From Nostoc sp. FACHB-110 (GTDB lineage Bacteria > Cyanobacteriota > Cyanobacteriia > Cyanobacteriales > Nostocaceae): a stretch of DNA of 64,000 nucleotides. Each line of letters opens with the position of its first letter. Position 1 is the first letter of the stretch. A program made the translations under genes and the position numbers. Shown piece after piece: positions 46,069 through 54,242 of this stretch. The notes under the pieces are model-generated. The model saw only the letters and a program-made list of their open reading frames with translations, ran no database searches and was not told the DNA's origin. The DNA lies in the NCBI RefSeq assembly GCF_014697425.1, contig NZ_JACJRU010000010.1, positions 124,001-188,000 of the forward strand, given 5' to 3'.

Positions 46069-47352
46069 ATGTTGATGCAATCCAAAGGCTGGAAAAATTG
46101 TTTGTCTGCAATTTTTTTAATTTTGAGTGGAGTAAATAAATGTTTGATCGGAGGAGATGCGGCTTGGGGTATTCAATTAAATCGCGCTGATGGACAAGAT
46201 GTGGCAATTGTAAACAAGTTGTCACAAACAAAAACACTAACTGCTCAAGCTAATCCACCTTCCACAACTACTCCTACTAATGAACCATTACCTCAAAATC
46301 CCAATGATACTGAACCACCCAATGAATTACCACAGGTAGAAGTAGAACCAAGAGATTTTCCGCAATCTTCGCCGATGATCATCGAAGAATTGATCAATAA
46401 AACTGCAACTGATAGATTGCAAAGGCTAGAAAGACTCAGACAATTATTACAACAGCCAAAACCAAATTCTGATAATCAACTTCCAGAATTAGAGTTACAA
46501 GTGCGGCCTATAACTGTGCCACAAACACAGTCAAAACCTGAGATAAATGGTTCTCCCGAACTAGAATTGCGGGTACGGCCAAGAGCTTTACCACAAAGAG
46601 AAATTTCACCTATTAGACAGCCTCAACCTATAGGTTCGTTACAAGCGAGTATAGGCTATTTTCATACAAGTAATATTTTTTCATCTGAATTTTTTCCTAG
46701 AGAAGATGGCTTAATGTTTTATGGGTTAAGACTAGCTTCGGAATATTTTCCCTTGACATCTAAAACATATATCAATGGTTCTATTGATGGCAATTTGATT
46801 CGTTATATAGACCAATCAAAATATAACTATAACAAAGTTAGTTTTAATGTTGGTATTTATCAACAATTATCACCAAGAATGTATGGAGAACTGTCTTGGA
46901 GTAACCAACAATATTTTTATGCTAGGAATAGCGTTCGCTTTGCCGCAGGCGATCGCTTTTTACATGAAAACTCATTGCGGCTGTCATTAGGACGAAGAGA
47001 CCCGCTTAATGCTAAGTTATCCTTGGATAGCTTTTACGAATTTAGTGCTAACTTTTCGGAACCAAGTAGCCGTAGTCGTCTAGTCAATTCCTTCTGGGTT
47101 TCGTTAAATTATGCTTTCCAAGAACCTCTGCAAGTTGGCATCAATTATCAATTGAATTTGTCAGATTTTACCGAAAGAAAAAGAGACGATCAATATCATC
47201 GAGTGTTTGGGCAAATTATTTACCGTACTTCTGAGGCTAGTAATTTAAATTTACAGAGTGGAATCAGTTTTGGTGACTCTACTGACAGAAATATTGATTT
47301 TGATGGTTGGTTTTTGACTGTTTATTACAATTTAAAATTAGGAGAATTTTAG
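46069..47352 (+). CDS. Exported protein with predicted outer-membrane beta-barrel
   Basis: 427 residues. Start MLMQSKGW with a weak hydrophobic signal (LSAIFLILSGVNKCLIGG). Residues ~55-190 are P/Q/N-rich with two copies of a V(R)-PR-x-x-P-Q motif (LPELELQVRPITVPQ; SPELELRVRPRALPQ). From ~200 on there are alternating aromatic/polar strands (YFHTSNIFSSEFF; VSFNVGIYQQL; LNLQSGISFGD), ending in YYNLKLGEF with the terminal Phe typical of outer-membrane barrels recognised by BamA. Divergently transcribed from the FecR gene at 44623, with 260 AT-rich bases between. Could be a porin-like or secretion channel; the cargo is not evident. Confidence 0.7.
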   Translation: MLMQSKGWKNCLSAIFLILSGVNKCLIGGDAAWGIQLNRADGQDVAIVNKLSQTKTLTAQANPPSTTTPTNEPLPQNPNDTEPPNELPQVEVEPRDFPQSSPMIIEELINKTATDRLQRLERLRQLLQQPKPNSDNQLPELELQVRPITVPQTQSKPEINGSPELELRVRPRALPQREISPIRQPQPIGSLQASIGYFHTSNIFSSEFFPREDGLMFYGLRLASEYFPLTSKTYINGSIDGNLIRYIDQSKYNYNKVSFNVGIYQQLSPRMYGELSWSNQQYFYARNSVRFAAGDRFLHENSLRLSLGRRDPLNAKLSLDSFYEFSANFSEPSSRSRLVNSFWVSLNYAFQEPLQVGINYQLNLSDFTERKRDDQYHRVFGQIIYRTSEASNLNLQSGISFGDSTDRNIDFDGWFLTVYYNLKLGEF

Positions 47353-47801
47353 CATTCTGCAATTGGTTATTCGTCCTTAGTTGTCCCGCTTGGGAACAGG
47401 GGGAAAATTAAGGACGAATATGAGGTAATTTGCCACGAGATTACCAGCACGAATTCAACGCTTCCTACTCCAAATCTCCTACTTAAAAGTCGGGGGGTAT
47501 CAAACTGTTCCCTGTTCGCTTTTAAGGAAGCTCAGTTTTAAGTCAGCAACAGGGTGTAGGGGATAGGGTGTAGCTGAGTCAGGACTTACGCACAAGCTAC
47601 GGAAAATCGAACCACAGAGGCGCAGAGTTCACGGAGAAATGAGAGTTTGAGAGATATTTTGCGTAAGTCCTATGAGTGTGAAGACGGCGAGGATGGCCAA
47701 GATGCTGCAATCGTCTTGACTCATGCGGGGCTTGTAACAAAGGTGGTTGTTCGATGCGCTATTTTCCCCTACACCCCATACCCCGCCCTAACCGGGCTTG
47801 G
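47353..47801. other. 450-base intergenic region with repeat elements
   Basis: It separates the beta-barrel gene and the convergent rhodanese gene. It contains ~47540-47575 (GTGTAGGGGATAGGGTGTAG repeat), then the small palindrome-bounded element at 47581, and a C-rich CTACACCCCATACCCCGCCC block at ~47770. No gene is seen. Confidence 0.55.
47581..47671. mobile_element. Small MITE-like element bounded by AGGACTTACGC inverted repeats
   Basis: AGGACTTACGC (47581-47591) and GCGTAAGTCCT (47661-47671) are perfect 11-bp inverted ends of a 91-base insert. Inside is CGAACCACAGAGGCGCAGAG, a copy of the repeat also at 14370. The end sequence ACTTACGCAC also occurs at 5989. This looks like a non-autonomous element. 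No coding capacity. Confidence 0.6.
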
Positions 47802-48623
47802 TCAAAGATAACTAATCCAATCACTCCAGCTACCAACATAAAGTTTACCTGTATGAATGTCAGCTAATTCTAAAGAAAGTAAATTCACACAAGCCGTTAC
47901 GCCAGAACCACAATAAACCAAGATTTCTTCGGCTGTGGCGATATTTTCCCATCTTTGACGCTGTGCTTGTGGAGAAAGCAAATTCCCGGATGAATCTGTG
48001 ACTTCTGACCAAGGATAGTTAACTGCGCCGGGAATATGACCAGCTATTTTATCAATTGATTCGCGCTCACCTCGATAGCGATCGCTTTCTCGAGAATCTA
48101 CTAACGCTACTTGTGGTAAATCTTTACGACTTTTTACCGCTTCAATATCTACTACAAGTTCGCTGTTAATTTGAGGAATAAAATTACCAACTTGGGGTTG
48201 TGGTAGAACATCTGTAACCGGATAGCCGGCTTGTTGCCATGTGCTAAAGCTACCATTCATCACTACAACTCGCTTATGTCCTAAATAACGCAGTAACCAC
48301 CACAAACGAGATGCAAAGGCCAAGCGGGAATCATCATAGGCGACAACCAAAGTTGCGGGAGAATTGACTCCAATTGCTGATAATTTCTGAGCTAGATGGT
48401 TAATGTCAGGCAAAGGATGTCTGCCACCATGTTTACCTACAGGGCTGGAAAGGTCTTGATTTAAATCTAGATAATATGACCCTGGGATATGACTAGTGTG
48501 ATATTGTTTTTGTCCTAGTTGTGGATCGGCTAGAGAAAAGCGACAATCTACAATCACTACTTGCGGATCGTTCAGATGCTCAAACAGCCATGTTGGTGTC
48601 ACAAAAACTTGAGTCTCTGTCAT
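47802..48623 (-). CDS. Sulfurtransferase with two rhodanese domains
   Basis: 273 residues. N-terminal inactive rhodanese domain (~5-130, VIVDCRFSL...HIPGSYYLDLNQDLS) and catalytic C-terminal domain (~160-270) with active-site loop YCGSGVTA (Cys in VYCGSG). The loop matches the 3-mercaptopyruvate sulfurtransferase (SseA) pattern CG(S/T)GVTA rather than thiosulfate rhodanese CRKGVT. It is likely cytosolic, transferring sulfur from 3-mercaptopyruvate. It lies divergent from the MnmD-like gene, which modifies thiolated tRNAs, though no link is proven. Confidence 0.9.
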   Translation of the reverse strand: MTETQVFVTPTWLFEHLNDPQVVIVDCRFSLADPQLGQKQYHTSHIPGSYYLDLNQDLSSPVGKHGGRHPLPDINHLAQKLSAIGVNSPATLVVAYDDSRLAFASRLWWLLRYLGHKRVVVMNGSFSTWQQAGYPVTDVLPQPQVGNFIPQINSELVVDIEAVKSRKDLPQVALVDSRESDRYRGERESIDKIAGHIPGAVNYPWSEVTDSSGNLLSPQAQRQRWENIATAEEILVYCGSGVTACVNLLSLELADIHTGKLYVGSWSDWISYL

Positions 48624-48678
48624 ACAAACTTAAATTTGCAATTACATTTATTCGCTAATAAATTAGTAGAAAAATTCC

Positions 48679-49581
48679 ATGCCAGAACTTGAAGATTTTA
48701 TACCACAATTAACAGCCGATGGTTCTTTGACTTTTTTCTCACAAGAATTTGGCGAGTCATTTCACAGTCATTTTGGTGCTAAACAGGAAAGTTATTTTAA
48801 ATTTGTCGAACCAACACAATTGGCTCAAGCTGCGGAAAAACCGATTGTTAGGCTATTAGATGTTTGCTATGGTCTAGGATACAACACCGCAGCAGCTTTA
48901 CAGACAATTTGGGCAATAAATCCTCGTTGTTATGTAGAAGTCATTGGTTTAGAACTAAACCCAGCTGTACCGCAGGCAGCGATCGCTCATCATTTATTTG
49001 ATAATTGGAATTACAAGTACACGGAAATTCTCAAGCTGCTAGCTTTTGAACAGCAACTAAAAACACAATCGCTCAATGCCAAGCTGATGATTGGGGATGC
49101 AAGAAAGTCAATTGAAGTGCTTATCAAATCAGGCTTTCAGGCTGATGCTATTTTTTTAGACCCCTTTTCACCACCGCAGTGTCCGCAATTATGGACTGTT
49201 GAGTTTCTCAAACAAGTGTCAGTGTGTTTACATAGAGATGGCTTGTTAGCAACTTATTCTTGTGCTGCTGCTGTCCGTACAGCACTGATATTATCTGGGT
49301 TAATTATCGGTTCTACTTCACCTGTTGGCAGGCGATCGCCTGGCACGGTTGCCGCTTACCCCAAAGATAGTGATGCTTCATCTTGGCTACCCCCACTGTC
49401 TCTAGAAGAACAAGAACATCTACTAACTCGTGCTGCTATTCCTTACCGCGATCCACAATTGAAAGATCCGGCTGATGTCATCATCATGCGACGGCAGCAA
49501 GAACAACAAACAAGTTTGTTGGAACCTACTTCTCAGTGGCGAAAACGTTGGTTATTGCAAAAGCAACCGGGGGAAAAATAG
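48679..49581 (+). CDS. MnmD-like tRNA methyltransferase (MnmC N-terminal domain)
   Basis: 300 residues. The family pattern SFHSHFGAKQESYFKFVEP, then the SAM-binding RLLDVCYGLGYNTAAALQ, an acidic motif VIGLELNP, and AIFLDPFSPPQCPQLWTVEFL (the DPF-P motif). In the bifunctional E. coli MnmC this domain methylates nm5(s2)U34 to mnm5(s2)U34; stand-alone MnmD performs the same. No FAD-dependent C-terminal half, so a single-function enzyme. Located 55 bases from the divergent rhodanese gene. Confidence 0.85.
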   Translation: MPELEDFIPQLTADGSLTFFSQEFGESFHSHFGAKQESYFKFVEPTQLAQAAEKPIVRLLDVCYGLGYNTAAALQTIWAINPRCYVEVIGLELNPAVPQAAIAHHLFDNWNYKYTEILKLLAFEQQLKTQSLNAKLMIGDARKSIEVLIKSGFQADAIFLDPFSPPQCPQLWTVEFLKQVSVCLHRDGLLATYSCAAAVRTALILSGLIIGSTSPVGRRSPGTVAAYPKDSDASSWLPPLSLEEQEHLLTRAAIPYRDPQLKDPADVIIMRRQQEQQTSLLEPTSQWRKRWLLQKQPGEK

Positions 49582-50230
49582 CGATCGCTTTATTTTCATC
49601 CTTCGGAATTCAAAAATAAAAGTGCTTTTTTTGACTTTAAAATTTACGTAATTATATTAACCTTATTTATTCTTAAAATAACCGTATTTTCTCTGAAAAT
49701 TCGCGGTTTTATTTATTTTCTTAAAGTTTTAGTATTAATATATACTTTTGATGTACATATTTACTGAGTAAACTTTTGAACTTGTTAGATTCATCTCCCA
49801 ATTAGTATGTTAAATAAAATTAATTTAAGTGTATTTTTGATGAATCTAATTTACAAAAATTACTTGCAAAAAACTGAGTCTTCTTAGAACTTCAATCAAA
49901 ACTTTAAAATAAAATTAGCTCAATTGAGTTTTAATTATGCCAAGCTAATATTAGCTCTGATTAAGAAGATGGCAAAATCTCCGTAATAAACCTGATTTAA
50001 CATTTGTGCAAATTTATCATACTAGAATCAGTATTTAGCCACTTTAAGAGCAAATTTTTTTCACCAAAATTCTATTCTCGTAAAGAAAAATATAACCTAA
50101 CATTATGAAAACAAGTAGTTAAATTTAAGGCATAAACCTTGGAAGTATGCAAAGTAAAATATGCTCACAGAGATAAAATTGTTTTGTTAGATATACACTG
50201 TTAACTTATTAAAAGAAATGGGGTGCCTTT
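49582..50230. other. 650-base AT-rich intergenic region
   Basis: No gene of coding quality. Strongly AT-rich, with only a HIP1 site right after the MnmD stop. It should contain the promoter and long leader for the response regulator gene at 50231. No clear inverted repeat. Confidence 0.45.
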
Positions 50231-51460
50231 GTGATTCACTGGAGTTCTAAGCTGTCAAACTCTGATGAACAAAGTTTTTGTGGGTTAAATCCCGTCAAAA
50301 AGAGCAATAACATAGATCCAAATCACAGCCGGGAAGTACCAAATTTGGGTAATTATCAATTAAGGTTTCCTCAGGAAGAAGTAATGCTTGAACAGGAAGC
50401 AACCGGCTCTGGATTTATGAATCCTGAAAGAAATTCGGGGTTGAGTTCGTCATTGTCAAGAAATTTAGCAAACAAAAGCCAGAAAGGGAATGGCTTTGAT
50501 GCCGAACCACCAAAAATTTTAGTGGTAGATGACCACACGGCTAGTAGAATGACGGCAGCAGCTTTGTTATCAATGGAAGGTTATGAAGTCATTGAAGCAG
50601 ATAGCGGTGCTACGGCGGTCAGACTAGTAAAACAAAAGCAACCAGACTTGATTTTACTAGATGTAATGATGCCAGGAATGGATGGATTTGAAGTTTGTCA
50701 ATTACTCAAACAGGATGAGCATACTAGATTAATTCCCGTAATTTTTATTACAGCATTAAATGACAGGCGATCGCGTATTCGAGGTATCGAAGTAGGAGCG
50801 GATGATTTTCTGACCAAACCCTTTGACCGTGTAGAACTAGCAGCCCGTGTCAAATCTCTAGTTAGGCAAAAGCGGTTGAACGAAGATTTAGACCACGCCG
50901 AACAAGTACTATTTTCTATTGCCAGAGCCATTGAAAGCCGAGATCCCAATACAGGCGACCACTGCGAACGTCTAGTCATTTTAGGACAAGCTTTTGGTGA
51001 ATACCTGAACCTTTCTCGCTCCCAACTGCGCGATTTAATGTGGGGTGGTTATCTTCACGATATCGGTAAAGTTGGTATTCCCGATAAAGTCTTACTCAAA
51101 GAAGGACAACTGACAGTAGAAGATTGGCAAATCATGCAGCAGCACGTTTTGATTGGGGAAAAAATTTGTGAACCACTACGCAGTATGCGCGGTGTCATAC
51201 CGATTATTCGCCATCATCACGAGCGTTGGAATGGTACTGGCTATCCTGATGGACTCAAAGCAAATGAAATTCCTTATTTGGCGCAAGTTTTCCAAATAAT
51301 TGATATTTATGATGCTCTTACCAGTGAACGCCCTTATAAAAGAGCCTATAGCTTAGATGAAGCGTTATCTGTAATGGAGCAAGAAACCGAAGAAGGATGG
51401 CGTAATCCTGAATTAGTCAAGCAATTTGCTGAGTTTATCCGTAATTATCAGGAGAAATAG
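50231..51460 (+). CDS. Response regulator with HD-GYP domain (RpfG-like)
   Basis: 409 residues from a GTG start. Residues ~90-210 are a REC domain (ILVVDDHTASRM; phospho-Asp in DLILLDVMMPG). Residues ~225-400 are HD-GYP: HD in GYLHDIGKVGIPD, HHHERWNGTGYPDGL for the GYP. HD-GYP proteins hydrolyse cyclic di-GMP (or cGAMP) with a metal centre; all HD and GYP residues are kept, so it should be active. The N-terminal ~85 residues are low complexity. If the GTG is not used, the next starts are far inside. No kinase gene is adjacent. Confidence 0.9.
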   Translation: MIHWSSKLSNSDEQSFCGLNPVKKSNNIDPNHSREVPNLGNYQLRFPQEEVMLEQEATGSGFMNPERNSGLSSSLSRNLANKSQKGNGFDAEPPKILVVDDHTASRMTAAALLSMEGYEVIEADSGATAVRLVKQKQPDLILLDVMMPGMDGFEVCQLLKQDEHTRLIPVIFITALNDRRSRIRGIEVGADDFLTKPFDRVELAARVKSLVRQKRLNEDLDHAEQVLFSIARAIESRDPNTGDHCERLVILGQAFGEYLNLSRSQLRDLMWGGYLHDIGKVGIPDKVLLKEGQLTVEDWQIMQQHVLIGEKICEPLRSMRGVIPIIRHHHERWNGTGYPDGLKANEIPYLAQVFQIIDIYDALTSERPYKRAYSLDEALSVMEQETEEGWRNPELVKQFAEFIRNYQEK

Positions 51461-51583
51461 TCCTTCAAAGTATGAAGCATGAAAGATAAAATTCTGCCTG
51501 CAATCTAAGACTGTGAAATTGACAGGGATTGGATAGAGAAATCTTATACTTTATACTTTATACTTCATACTTTAGATTGTTTT
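51461..51583. repeat. TATACTT/GTATGAAG heptamer repeats before glmU
   Basis: AGTATGAAGCATGAAAGAT (~51469) and TACTTTATACTTTATACTTC (51548-51567) are inverted GAAGTATAAAG-type heptamers, ending about 16 bases upstream of the glmU ATG. They can pair across ~80 bases. The region is the whole gap between the HD-GYP gene and glmU, so it must hold either a promoter or a read-through leader. Confidence 0.6.
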
Positions 51584-52930
51584 ATGGTAGTTGTAGCAAT
51601 TCTCGCAGCGGGACGCGGCACAAGGATGAAATCGAGCTTACCTAAAGTTTTACATACTTTAGGTGGGCGATCGCTAGTCGCAAGAGTTCTCCAAAGTGTA
51701 GAACCGCTGTCACCTTTACGGCGAATGGTAATTGTCGGGTATCAGTCCGCACAAGTGCAAGCGGCTATGCACTCAGACTTGGGCTTGGAATTTGTGGAAC
51801 AGCCTGTTCAATTGGGAACCGGTCATGCCATCCAGCAATTACTACCCTATCTTGAAGGCTACACCGGAGATTTACTGATACTTAATGGTGACTTACCCTT
51901 AATACGTAGCGAAACCCTCAAACGACTGCTACAAACTCACCAAGAATATCAAAACTCCGCCACCATCATCACAGCCCATTTACCAGATCCTAAAGGCTAT
52001 GGGCGCGTTTTTTGTAACTGCGAAAATATAGTCCAGCAAATTGTTGAAGATAAAGACTGTACTACAGCCCAACGCCAAAATCGGCGCATTAATGCTGGGG
52101 TGTATTGCTTCCGTTGGCCTGATTTAGCCAAAGTTTTACCTCATTTACAAGCCAACAATGCCCAAAAAGAATATTACCTGACTGATGCTGTAACTCAAGT
52201 TGGACAAGTGATGGCCGTGGATGTAGCCGATTATCAAGAAATTGTCGGCATTAACGATCGCCTCCAACTAGCCACAGCCTACGAAATTTTGCAACGCCGC
52301 ATCAAAGAACAATGGATGATGGCAGGTGTGACGCTCATCGACCCCAACAGCATTACTATTGATGACACTGTAGAATTACAAGGCGATATCATTATCGAAC
52401 CCCAAACTCACCTGCGGGGAAACACCACTATTGGCGCAGGTAGCCGTATCGGGCCGGGAACTTTAATTGAAAATAGCGAGTTGGGCGAAAACGTCACCGT
52501 TCTATATTCTGTAGTGACTGATAGTAATGTAGAGAATGGAACTCGGATTGGCCCCTACGCCCATTTGCGCGGTCATGCCCAAATAGGTAAAAATTGCCGC
52601 ATCGGGAATTTTGTGGAGTTAAAAAATACCCAGTTGGGAGAAAAAACCAATGTGGCGCATCTATCTTATTTAGGTGATGCTGTTACTGGTACACAAGTTA
52701 ATATTGGTGCAGGCACAATTACCGCTAACTATGACGGTGTGAAGAAACACCAAACTAAAATCGGCGATCGCAGCAAAACTGGTTCTAATAGCGTGTTAGT
52801 AGCACCTGTGACTTTAGGTGATGATGTCTATGTCGCTGCGGGTTCCACCGTTACCGAAGATGTCCCCGATGATAGTTTAGTGATAGCCCGGAGCCGTCAG
52901 GTAGTTAAACAAGGATGGCGGAAAAAATGA
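51584..52930 (+). CDS. glmU: Bifunctional GlcNAc-1-P uridyltransferase/glucosamine-1-P acetyltransferase
   Basis: 448 residues. The nucleotidyltransferase half has [23 protein letters not shown] and LNGDLPLI; the left-handed beta-helix half (~245-448) has [28 protein letters not shown] and the acetyl-CoA region [13 protein letters not shown]. It makes UDP-GlcNAc for peptidoglycan and lipopolysaccharide, after GlmM (15.8 kb). Length is typical. Convergent with isoaspartyl peptidase; a repeat hairpin lies between. Confidence 0.95.
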   Translation: MVVVAILAAGRGTRMKSSLPKVLHTLGGRSLVARVLQSVEPLSPLRRMVIVGYQSAQVQAAMHSDLGLEFVEQPVQLGTGHAIQQLLPYLEGYTGDLLILNGDLPLIRSETLKRLLQTHQEYQNSATIITAHLPDPKGYGRVFCNCENIVQQIVEDKDCTTAQRQNRRINAGVYCFRWPDLAKVLPHLQANNAQKEYYLTDAVTQVGQVMAVDVADYQEIVGINDRLQLATAYEILQRRIKEQWMMAGVTLIDPNSITIDDTVELQGDIIIEPQTHLRGNTTIGAGSRIGPGTLIENSELGENVTVLYSVVTDSNVENGTRIGPYAHLRGHAQIGKNCRIGNFVELKNTQLGEKTNVAHLSYLGDAVTGTQVNIGAGTITANYDGVKKHQTKIGDRSKTGSNSVLVAPVTLGDDVYVAAGSTVTEDVPDDSLVIARSRQVVKQGWRKK

Positions 52931-52935
52931 TGCAG

Positions 52936-52990
52936 GAAGTATGAAGTGTGAAGTATGAAGTCTGAAATTGCTTTTCACACTTCATACTTC
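52936..52990. terminator. Bidirectional hairpin of GAAGTATGAAGTGTGAA between convergent genes
   Basis: Left arm 52936-52952 is GAAGTATGAAGTGTGAA; right arm 52974-52990 is its exact complement; the 21-base loop has TCTGAAATTGCTTT. It starts 6 bases past the glmU stop and ends 6 bases from the isoaspartyl peptidase stop. So the whole gap between the convergent genes is the hairpin, built of the same heptamer arrays as at 14243. Likely used as a shared 3' end structure. Confidence 0.7.
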
Positions 52991-52995
52991 AGCCT

Positions 52996-53955
52996 TCAGA
53001 TTTCAACGCAGCCGATTTGCGTACCTACAGCCATTTCTAAAGTGTCGCCAATTTTTTCGCCGTCGTGGTAGGCGGCGAGTAAGACTTGACTTGTTTTACC
53101 CCAAGCGATCGCACCATTGGCATCTAAGGCGATCGCACCTAAGTCGCGTTTGTGTTCGTGGGCTTCAGCAAATGATCGCTGCATCGCTTCTTTGAGTGTC
53201 ATCCCGTCAGTGACACGCACCACAATTCTGGGTGCTAAACACTCATCAATAATATCTTCGCCGATTCCAGTACAGCTAACAGCCGCATGACCAGTGGCAT
53301 AATTACCTGCTGGCATGGCCGAATCGCTAACTCGACCAATACGTTCAAAGCCTTTACCGCCTGTGGATGTACCAGCTGCCAGCCCACCATGAGTATCTAA
53401 TGCTACCACCCCAATTGTACCGCGTCCGGCATTGCTAGTTTCTATTAACTCTGGCTCGGCCACTACCCCAGCCATAGTTCTTTGAAAATTATCTTGACGT
53501 TCTTGAATCCACTCTTGCAAGCGCAATTCTGTTAAAGCATTGTAGCTAGGAACTTGTAACTCTCGTGCTAATTCTGCCGAACCATAATCAGACAAGACCC
53601 TATCGGGCGAAGTTTGTAAAAAATTGGCTAAGTCAATGGGATTTTTTACCCGGGAAACATTAATCACGCCACTAAAACGCCCCAACATCCCATCCATCAA
53701 AGCAGCACTCATGCGGATTTGACCGTCAGATTGCAGCACCGAACCAGTGCCAGCATTAAAGCGGGGGTCATCTTCCAATAATTGGCAACCCCGTACCACT
53801 GCGGTAGGAGCGTTTACTCCTGATAATAACAGTTCATAAACTTCTTCTATAACAGCTTGGAGCGATTTACGTACCGCTTCTAAGCCTCCTTTGCCGTGGA
53901 GAGAACTACCGGCTCCTCCATGAATAATTAATTTAGGCTGCACCTGTATCTTCAT
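52996..53955 (-). CDS. Isoaspartyl peptidase/plant-type L-asparaginase
   Basis: 319 residues, Ntn hydrolase. IIHGGAGS near the start; the autocleavage/nucleophile Thr in GRGTIGVVALDTHG (cleavage before TIGVVA); then GTSTGGKGFERIGRVSDSAMPAG and ATGHAAVSCTGIGE. It cleaves beta-aspartyl dipeptides and also asparagine; in cyanobacteria it is thought to work with cyanophycinase to release Asp and Arg from cyanophycin. No cphA/cphB is nearby. The stop lies 66 bases from the glmU stop. Confidence 0.93.
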   Translation of the reverse strand: MKIQVQPKLIIHGGAGSSLHGKGGLEAVRKSLQAVIEEVYELLLSGVNAPTAVVRGCQLLEDDPRFNAGTGSVLQSDGQIRMSAALMDGMLGRFSGVINVSRVKNPIDLANFLQTSPDRVLSDYGSAELARELQVPSYNALTELRLQEWIQERQDNFQRTMAGVVAEPELIETSNAGRGTIGVVALDTHGGLAAGTSTGGKGFERIGRVSDSAMPAGNYATGHAAVSCTGIGEDIIDECLAPRIVVRVTDGMTLKEAMQRSFAEAHEHKRDLGAIALDANGAIAWGKTSQVLLAAYHDGEKIGDTLEMAVGTQIGCVEI

Positions 53956-54019
53956 CTATAAATTTATTGCGCTATTTGCGTCTGAGTTACAGTTGATTTT
54001 ACACTTCATACTTCACACT

Positions 54020-54178
54020 TCATTCTGCTTTGGCATCAGAACGGCGACGACGACAACGTTCTGAGCAGTATTTCACTTCGTCCCAGCAATCTTGCCATTT
54101 TTTCCGCCAAGTAAAGGGACGTTGACATACCGGGCAGATTTTTGTAGGTAAGTCAGATTTAGAACGATAACGCCCCAT
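54020..54178 (-). CDS. DUF2256 mini-protein
   Basis: 52 residues (MGRYRSKSDLPTKICPVC...), with ATG at 54178 and TGA at 54020. Very basic and aromatic, with four conserved-looking Cys: ICPVCQRPFTWRKKW...YCSERCRRRR, a zinc-ribbon layout. It matches the DUF2256 family, widespread in bacteria, function unknown. The stop codon is formed by a GAAGTGTGAAG-type repeat array at 53999-54022. It lies between the asparaginase and PAS kinase genes on the same strand. Confidence 0.85.
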   Translation of the reverse strand: MGRYRSKSDLPTKICPVCQRPFTWRKKWQDCWDEVKYCSERCRRRRSDAKAE

Positions 54179-54242
54179 ATTAATACAGTGAAGATTTGAG
54201 ATTGATTTTCCAGACAGATGGAAAATAATTATAACCAGTTTC

